Assembly: GCA_017989935.1 (NCBI GenBank)
Contig: JAGNOY010000035.1
Span: 1 to 11,573, forward strand
Length of the DNA stretch: 11,573 nt
Direction: 5' to 3'
From: Chitinophagaceae bacterium
GTDB lineage: Bacteria > Bacteroidota > Bacteroidia > Chitinophagales > Chitinophagaceae
This document shows, one piece after another, positions 7,671-11,573 of the stretch (within the stretch, counting starts at the first letter, position 1; every line of letters starts with the position of its first letter). A program made the translations under genes and the position numbers. The notes under the pieces are model-generated. The model saw nothing but the letters and a program-made list of their open reading frames with translations, ran no database searches and was not told the DNA's origin.

Positions 7671-8594
7671 ATGAAAAGTAAGAATCAATTCAAATCGATC
7701 ATGTTTATGGCCTTGTTTGCAAGTAGTGCAGCTTTTGCACAGCCTGCTGGCTCAGGCACACCTGCAACGATGGATCCAGCAACAGCAGGCGGTACAGCAA
7801 ATATTGTGAAAGATGAATGGAAGCCTTCATTACGTAAGGATGGGGCTATCGATAAAGTAGAACATAATAATTATATTACTCCTTGGCAACCCATTCGTGA
7901 AGCTGATGTACTTTGGAAAAAAAGAGTATGGCGTGAAATAGACACTCGTCAAAAGCAAAACTTTGCATTCCGCTATCCTGGTGATGATGAAAGTGGTGGT
8001 GGTATGTATATTGAAATATTAGTTGATGCCATCAAGAATGGTAAAGTAACTGCCTTTACAGACGATCGTTTTACAGTACCTATGTCTCCTGAAGATGTAA
8101 TGTCAAGATTAGCCGGTCCTCCTGATACCTTAGAAGTTGAAGATCCTGTTACTGGAGAAATTAAATTAGTGATTACAAACCGTAGCTTTGATCCAGATGC
8201 GATAACTCGTTTCAGACTTAAAGAAGATTGGATATTTGATAAGAATTTAAGTAGAATGGTTGTTCGAATCATTGGAATTTCTCCTTATATCGATAAAAAG
8301 AATCAAGATGGATCTTTCAGAGCTTCAACTCCTTTGTTTTGGTTATATTACCCAGATATCAGAGGCTATAATGCAAGATATGAAGTGTATAATCCAGAAA
8401 ATGACGTGTACAGAATGACTTGGGACGATTTCTTCGAGAAGAGAGTATTTAGTAGCTTTATCCTTAAATCAACTATCAACAATCCTTTGCAAGACGATAT
8501 CAAGAATTACAAAAATGGCATTGATAGGTTATATGAATCAGAGGAAATCAGAGAGAAAATCTTTAACAAAGAACATGATCTTTGGGTTTACTAA
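7671..8594 (+). CDS. gldN: GldN, periplasmic ring protein of T9SS / gliding
   Basis: GldN (PorN) is the periplasmic partner of GldK in the ring complex under the outer membrane and contacts the tip of GldM. The chosen start is ATG 7671, giving 307 residues. It begins a clean signal peptide, MKSKNQFKSIMFMALFASSA then AFA, with cleavage expected at Ala23-Gln24. A TTG at 7647 in the same frame would overlap gldM and spoil the signal peptide. A Pro/Ala/Gly/Thr-rich linker (about 25-45) leads to the conserved body, starting at DEWKPSLRKDGAIDKVEHN. Further marks are DVLWKKRVWREIDTRQKQN, LKEDWIFDKNLSRMVVRIIG, PLFWLYYPDIR and TWDDFFEKRVFSSFI. The protein is last in the operon and is followed by a strong terminator. 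Confidence 0.95.
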   Translation: MKSKNQFKSIMFMALFASSAAFAQPAGSGTPATMDPATAGGTANIVKDEWKPSLRKDGAIDKVEHNNYITPWQPIREADVLWKKRVWREIDTRQKQNFAFRYPGDDESGGGMYIEILVDAIKNGKVTAFTDDRFTVPMSPEDVMSRLAGPPDTLEVEDPVTGEIKLVITNRSFDPDAITRFRLKEDWIFDKNLSRMVVRIIGISPYIDKKNQDGSFRASTPLFWLYYPDIRGYNARYEVYNPENDVYRMTWDDFFEKRVFSSFILKSTINNPLQDDIKNYKNGIDRLYESEEIREKIFNKEHDLWVY

Positions 8595-8615
8595 AGCTAA
8601 TCTTATAAAAATTTT

Positions 8616-8643
8616 AAACCCTGGAGAAATTCAGGGTTTTTTT
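8616..8643 (+). terminator. intrinsic terminator of the gldKLMN operon
   Basis: AAACCCTG at 8616-8623 pairs perfectly with CAGGGTTT at 8632-8639 around an 8-nt loop. The stem runs straight into a T-run at 8637-8643. It begins 21 nt after the gldN stop codon and is a textbook rho-independent terminator. Confidence 0.9.
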
Positions 8644-8786
8644 ATGAGTATCATAAATCAATGCTTATCCGTTAAGCTACCTAACGAAAGTAATAAACTC
8701 AGTTAATACCAAAATATTGAAAAGAATCTTCATAGAATATACGGCCTAAGATTCGAGGCAGCTAAAAATATTGAAATCGAAGCCAA

Positions 8787-8862
8787 ACTTTTATCCACTG
8801 TTTGAGCACAAACGAATGTTGCCATATGGAGAAAATCATTAAGTGCGAGTTTGGATAAAAGT
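8787..8862. repeat. large imperfect palindrome (REP-like candidate)
   Basis: ACTTTTATCCA at 8787-8797 is the exact reverse complement of TGGATAAAAGT at 8852-8862. Inside, GCAC 8806-8809 pairs with GTGC 8843-8846, and AATG 8815-8818 with CATT 8837-8840. The 76-base unit can fold into a long interrupted hairpin. There is no T-run and no coding content. Similar palindromes with a TGGATAAAAGTGGCG-type arm are, from memory, common between genes in Bacteroidetes; that is recollection, not a search result. Confidence 0.55.
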
Positions 8863-8917
8863 GGCGTAGATGAAATTATTTTTATGCCAAGAATCTTCAG
8901 CCTAGACTTTTTGCTCA

Positions 8918-8939
8918 ACTTTTGCGTCATGGCAAAAGT
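8918..8939. repeat. hairpin, second palindromic element
   Basis: ACTTTTGC at 8918-8925 pairs perfectly with GCAAAAGT at 8932-8939 around the 6-nt loop GTCATG. The right arm, extended by GG, gives AAAAGTGG, the same word that ends the larger palindrome at 8857-8864. This suggests that the two elements belong to one repeat unit. The lack of a following T-run makes a terminator role unlikely. Confidence 0.55.
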
Positions 8940-8954
8940 GGAAGAACATTAGGG

Positions 8955-8962
8955 TATCTTTG
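8955..8962 (+). promoter_or_regulatory. -7 promoter element for the 9040 gene
   Basis: TATCTTTG, in the context TATCTTTGCGG, matches TAnnTTTG exactly. No TTG lies 17-23 nt upstream; the nearest is 30 nt away inside the hairpin at 8918-8939. If used, it gives a leader of about 70 nt that contains the inverted repeat at 8971-9007. Confidence 0.45.
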
Positions 8963-8970
8963 CGGATAAT

Positions 8971-9007
8971 CATACAAGAATCTTAATTGTTCAGCCCAGA
9001 TTGTATG
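8971..9007. repeat. inverted repeat in the leader of the 9040 gene
   Basis: CATACAA at 8971-8977 pairs with TTGTATG at 9001-9007. TCT at 8981-8983 can extend the pairing with AGA at 8998-9000 after a GAA bulge. It lies 32 nt before the ATG at 9040 and downstream of the -7 element, so it could be an operator or an mRNA hairpin. No regulator is recognisable. Confidence 0.4.
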
Positions 9008-9039
9008 AATAATTTCACCAGAATTTTCGAAAGCAAACC

Positions 9040-9504
9040 ATGAAAAGAATATTAACTAAGTGTAAGAACTTTTATTGTTTAATGCTGTTTATATTTCTAT
9101 CTGCTTTTACAGCAAGACCATATTCTCAATTAATGATAGGTGGCTGGAAAAGCATCGATAGCAATGAAATCTTTTTAGAGCAGGAAAACGTAGAAATTCA
9201 AAGACTTACTTTTAGTATCGATGAATTCACAGTTAGACTTGCTTTAAAGAATAGAAGCGGTAGGGAAACACCATTCAATTTGGCCTATAAATATGTTGAT
9301 TATTACAAAGAGCAACCTTCACCTATTCTTGTCTTAAAAAGTACTTGTGATCAAGAGTTTCTGCTTGTTTTTTCTGTGGAACAATTAAGCAAGGAATTTT
9401 TAAGTCTTAAATTTGATAAAGAACTATCTTCTAAATTGATACAAGCGGAAAGTCCTGTTTTTAATTTTAAACGAATTGCTGGTCCACCGGAGAATATGGA
9501 TTAA
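9040..9504 (+). CDS. small secreted protein of unknown function
   Basis: This is a 154-residue protein that I do not recognise. The N-terminus has a basic stretch (MKRILTKCK) and a hydrophobic core (about 11-25), with a likely signal-peptidase site near Ser29-Gln30 (PYSQ), so it should be exported. The mature part begins LMIGGWKSID and alternates short hydrophobic strands with turns (RLTFSIDEFTVRLALKN, PILVLKSTC, FLLVFSVEQL, FNFKRI). This pattern suggests a small all-beta fold; GGWKS near the start recalls lipocalin-like domains, but that is inference. Only one cysteine (Cys103, in KSTCDQ) is in the mature chain. It has its own likely promoter at 8955 and stands alone, converging on the gene at 9540. 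It is separated from gldN by a terminator and about 400 bases, so a T9SS link is not shown. Confidence 0.75.
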   Translation: MKRILTKCKNFYCLMLFIFLSAFTARPYSQLMIGGWKSIDSNEIFLEQENVEIQRLTFSIDEFTVRLALKNRSGRETPFNLAYKYVDYYKEQPSPILVLKSTCDQEFLLVFSVEQLSKEFLSLKFDKELSSKLIQAESPVFNFKRIAGPPENMD

Positions 9505-9510
9505 CTAGAT

Positions 9511-9527
9511 ACTTGGTACGACCAAGT
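9511..9527. terminator. hairpin between convergent genes, possible bidirectional terminator
   Basis: ACTTGGT at 9511-9517 pairs perfectly with ACCAAGT at 9521-9527 around a 3-nt loop. It sits in the 35-base gap between two converging stop codons, the usual place for a shared terminator. Neither flank has a clear T-run, so termination efficiency would be modest; the structure itself is certain. Confidence 0.45.
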
Positions 9528-9539
9528 TATGGTTTGAAT

Positions 9540-10232
9540 TTACTGATTACCTTTCTTATACATGTAGTAGCAATGTTTGATATAATCTAAATATTCATAA
9601 TCACTCGCAGTTCTTAGAAATCGATAATTAGGGCGATAATTTCTCATAAAATCTCTAAGTTCTTCATCCTTTAGATAAGTAATTTTAGAAACTAACTTGT
9701 CGTTGAAAACATAATCAATAAATTTTTCTTGCTCCCATTTTTCATACATTTCCTGAAAAGCCCATTCTTGCCGATTCTTTTTACTCAACATAGCTAATGG
9801 CATACTGCGCATATCTATATCTTCTCTTTTTTCTTTGCGTAAAACTATTTGATAAGTTTCATGATATTTGATACTGTCTTTTTTGAAGTCTAAGGGCTTC
9901 CCTTTAATATCAACTTCGCGTAACATAATGGGTGCTTTCTCCATCACAATTTTGTAAAAAAGGGGTTCTTTTTCATTGCTGATTCTAATGCGAACTGTTT
10001 GAAAGCCAACTTTGGTAAATTCAATGAGTTCGCCTTTTTTTACTTCAATCTCAAACAATCCATCTTTACCTACTGTCATTCCTTTATTGCTGAAAATATT
10101 TTTCACGTTGACGTTTTCCAAGAATGTCTGATCACTTTGTTGTCTTACCTCACCTTTAATCAACACTTGAGCACGCCCACAAAGGCTTATTAAAGAGGTC
10201 AGAAAAATGATGACTAGGCTTATCTGCTTCAT
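9540..10232 (-). CDS. secreted CarboxypepD_reg-like domain protein
   Basis: This 230-residue exported protein has a signal peptide (MKQISLVIIFLTSLISLCGR, cleavage near Ala21-Gln22). A CarboxypepD_reg-like beta-sandwich follows at about 23-100: VLIKGEVRQQSDQTFLENVNV, then the GKDGLFEIEVKKGELIEFTKVGFQT pattern and a closing hydrophobic strand. The C-terminal half (about 115-230) is helical and charged, with DSIKYHETYQ, NRQEWAFQEMYEKWEQEKF and YRFLRTASDYEYLDYIKHCYYMYK. This type of C-terminus recurs in Bacteroidetes proteins annotated only as carboxypeptidase-like regulatory domain proteins. No catalytic domain or TonB barrel is attached, so it is not a SusC protein. The function is unknown; it is probably periplasmic. 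It lies 78 nt downstream of leuS on the same strand and has a possible promoter of its own at 10241-10273. Confidence 0.87.
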   Translation of the reverse strand: MKQISLVIIFLTSLISLCGRAQVLIKGEVRQQSDQTFLENVNVKNIFSNKGMTVGKDGLFEIEVKKGELIEFTKVGFQTVRIRISNEKEPLFYKIVMEKAPIMLREVDIKGKPLDFKKDSIKYHETYQIVLRKEKREDIDMRSMPLAMLSKKNRQEWAFQEMYEKWEQEKFIDYVFNDKLVSKITYLKDEELRDFMRNYRPNYRFLRTASDYEYLDYIKHCYYMYKKGNQ

Positions 10233-10240
10233 GGAGGCAA

Positions 10241-10273
10241 CGAAGTTACAATAGCGAAGTTTTAAACTATCAA
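10241..10273 (-). promoter_or_regulatory. possible promoter for the CarboxypepD_reg-like gene
   Basis: Read on the minus strand, TTG (10273-10271) is followed after 22 nt by TAACTTCG (10248-10241), one mismatch from TAnnTTTG. The -7 element ends 8 nt before the ATG, which would make the mRNA nearly leaderless. The word AACTTCG also occurs once within the spacer. Read-through from leuS is the alternative. Confidence 0.3.
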
Positions 10274-10310
10274 TTTCACAAAGGTTTCACAGATGTTTTG
10301 GTCAAATCAA

Positions 10311-11573
10311 TTATACCACCACATTGATCATACGTCCTTTCACAAAAATGAATTTTTTTAGCGGTTTGCCTTCCATAAATTTTTGCACAATGTCGTTTTG
10401 CAATACACTGGCTTGTATTTCCTCAACACTAGTATCTAATGAAAATTCTATGTCTGTTCTCGCCTTACCTTGAACAGCCACCGGATAGTTAAATGAATTT
10501 TCAATTAAATATTCTTCTTGCAAAATAGGGTAAGCAGCATCCAGAATACTCTTGTCGTGACCTAACATTTGCCAAAGCTCTTCGCAGATATGTGGCGCAA
10601 AAGGGGTAAGCAATATGAGCATAGGTTCTAAGATAGCTTTTTTGTGGCAATCTAATTGACTTAATTCATTCACGCTAATCATGAATTGACTTACTGCGGT
10701 ATTGAAAGCAAAATTTTCGGTATCATGCTGTATTTTCTTGATAGTCTTATGTAAAATTTTTAGTTCAACAGCAGTAGGTGTTTCATCATTGACTATTAAA
10801 CCAACTTGTTCATCACAATACAATCTCCACCATTTTTTCAAGAAACGATGAACGCCTTCTATGCCTTTAGTATCCCAAGGTTTGCTTATGTCGATAGGAC
10901 CTAAAAACATTTCATACATCCTGAAAGTATCTGTACCATATTGTTCTATGATATCATCAGGATTAACCACATTATATTTAGACTTAGACATTTTTTCAAC
11001 TACTGTACCGCAAACATATTGTTCGTTTTCAAGAATAAAAGTAGCTTGGGCGTATTCTGGTCGCCATGCTTTAAATGCTTCTATATCTAAAATAGTACCA
11101 TCACAAATATTTACATCTACATGAATCTCATCTGTTTCATAGTTGTTTTTTAATCCAACAGAAACAAATTGTTGAGTCCCTTTTATTCGATACACGAATC
11201 GTGAGCTTCCTTGTATCATACCTTGATTGATGAGTTTTTTATAAGGCTCATCAAAAGAAATATATCCCAAATCAAAGAGTGTTTTGCACCACATGCGCGA
11301 ATACAATAAATGCCCCACTGCATGTTCAGCACCACCAATGTATAAATCTACCTGATTCCAATAATCACTTTTTTCTTTTGCACAAAATTCCATTGAGTTC
11401 TTTGGATCCATATACCTTAAGTAATACCAACTACTTCCAGCATAGCCTGGCATCGTATCTGTTTCACGAATACCATCAGGCGTATTTACCCAATCAGTGG
11501 CATTGGCTAAAGGACCTTTCCCATTCGGTCCTGCGCTATAAGTAGCAAGATGCGGTAAGGTGACAGGCAATTC
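10311..11573 (-). CDS. leuS: leucyl-tRNA synthetase, C-terminal part
   Basis: This cytoplasmic class I aminoacyl-tRNA synthetase charges tRNA-Leu with leucine. The window shows the last 420 residues, a little under half of the enzyme; the start lies beyond the right edge, and the Met codon at 11570 is internal. Visible marks in order are the catalytic-core segment TMPGYAGSSWYYLRYMDP, then DLYIGGAEHAVGHLLYSRMW, and a Bacteroidetes-type segment EIHVDVN...AFKAWRPE. The KMSKS signature follows at 10980-10994 (EKMSKSKYNVVNPDDII), needed for adenylate formation. The anticodon-binding helical domain includes the PFAPHICEELW block, and the small C-terminal domain ends FVKGRMINVVV. The HIGH motif and most of the editing domain are outside the window. 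The visible part is intact. Confidence 0.97.
   Translation of the reverse strand, partial: ELPVTLPHLATYSAGPNGKGPLANATDWVNTPDGIRETDTMPGYAGSSWYYLRYMDPKNSMEFCAKEKSDYWNQVDLYIGGAEHAVGHLLYSRMWCKTLFDLGYISFDEPYKKLINQGMIQGSSRFVYRIKGTQQFVSVGLKNNYETDEIHVDVNICDGTILDIEAFKAWRPEYAQATFILENEQYVCGTVVEKMSKSKYNVVNPDDIIEQYGTDTFRMYEMFLGPIDISKPWDTKGIEGVHRFLKKWWRLYCDEQVGLIVNDETPTAVELKILHKTIKKIQHDTENFAFNTAVSQFMISVNELSQLDCHKKAILEPMLILLTPFAPHICEELWQMLGHDKSILDAAYPILQEEYLIENSFNYPVAVQGKARTDIEFSLDTSVEEIQASVLQNDIVQKFMEGKPLKKFIFVKGRMINVVV

Larger units (their letters stand above)
8722..8984. repeat. recurring word AAGAATCTT
   Basis: AAGAATCTT occurs at 8722-8730, 8889-8897 and 8976-8984. The first two copies continue as AAGAATCTTCA. 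The reverse complement of seven of these bases, AAGATTC, occurs at 8748-8754 and can pair with GAATCTT at 8724-8730. Three copies of a 9-mer in 263 bases is well above chance. The role is unknown: binding sites or parts of a degenerate repeat element are the options. Confidence 0.5.
8644..9039. other. non-coding, repeat-rich region between gldN and the 9040 gene
   Basis: This stretch of about 400 bases holds no convincing gene. It contains a weak CGTTA/TAACG pair (8670-8674 with 8682-8686), a recurring AAGAATCTT word, two palindromic elements (8787-8862 and 8918-8939), a -7 promoter element (8955-8962) and a leader hairpin (8971-9007). A 66-codon minus-strand frame at 8730-8930 lies across the palindromes and looks like a by-product of them. 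The combination resembles an interspersed intergenic repeat unit followed by the promoter and leader of the next gene. Confidence 0.6.

Noticed and set aside
8730..8930. 66-codon minus-strand frame in the repeat-rich region
   Set aside because: It spans most of the palindromic elements and reflects their sequence; there is no start context, promoter or recognisable motif.
1..11573. CRISPR arrays, insertion sequences, tRNA or rRNA genes, prophage or defence genes
   Set aside because: No regularly spaced repeats, transposase or integrase motifs, cloverleaf-like sequences or rRNA-like blocks were seen. The protein genes are housekeeping, T9SS or small exported proteins.

Overview
The window is a stretch of chromosome from a Bacteroidota (Bacteroidetes) bacterium. 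The evidence is a complete gldK-gldL-gldM-gldN block, which is found only in that phylum. The gene starts have A-rich upstream regions rather than Shine-Dalgarno sites, and several starts are preceded by the phylum-specific -7 element TAnnTTTG. The base composition is AT-rich, and a protein with a CarboxypepD_reg-like domain is present. A member of the Chitinophagia or a related class is plausible, but the genus cannot be fixed from this window.

Layout, left to right: a possible gene tail (1-65) and a leader with a hairpin; pdhB, the E1-beta subunit of pyruvate dehydrogenase (295-1278); a short intergenic island, GC-rich in its second half, that is unusually structured (1279-1509); a large thioredoxin-domain DUF255 (YyaL/SPATA20-type) protein (1510-3528); a terminator-like hairpin and a good TTG-N19-TATATTTG promoter; the gldKLMN operon (3756-8594) closed by a strong intrinsic terminator; a 0.4 kb non-coding region dense in inverted and direct repeats (8644-9039); a small secreted protein of unknown function (9040-9504). 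Converging from the other strand are a secreted CarboxypepD_reg-like protein (9540-10232) and the C-terminal half of leuS (10311 to the window edge).

The functional centre is gldKLMN. GldL and GldM are the inner-membrane motor that converts proton-motive force into work. GldK (lipoprotein) and GldN (periplasmic) form the ring under the outer membrane. Together they drive the type IX secretion system and, in gliding species, surface motility. All four genes look intact, lie in the usual order and share one promoter and one terminator. gldJ, sprA, sprE, porV and other T9SS genes are not in this window, so whether the cell glides cannot be told from here. The neighbours are housekeeping genes or unknown secreted proteins with no demonstrated link to T9SS.

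I did not find a clearly new biological system. The best leads are non-coding: the 1279-1509 island (structured RNA or a tiny Cys-motif protein) and the repeat-rich 8700-9010 region, which looks like an interspersed palindromic element next to a promoter.
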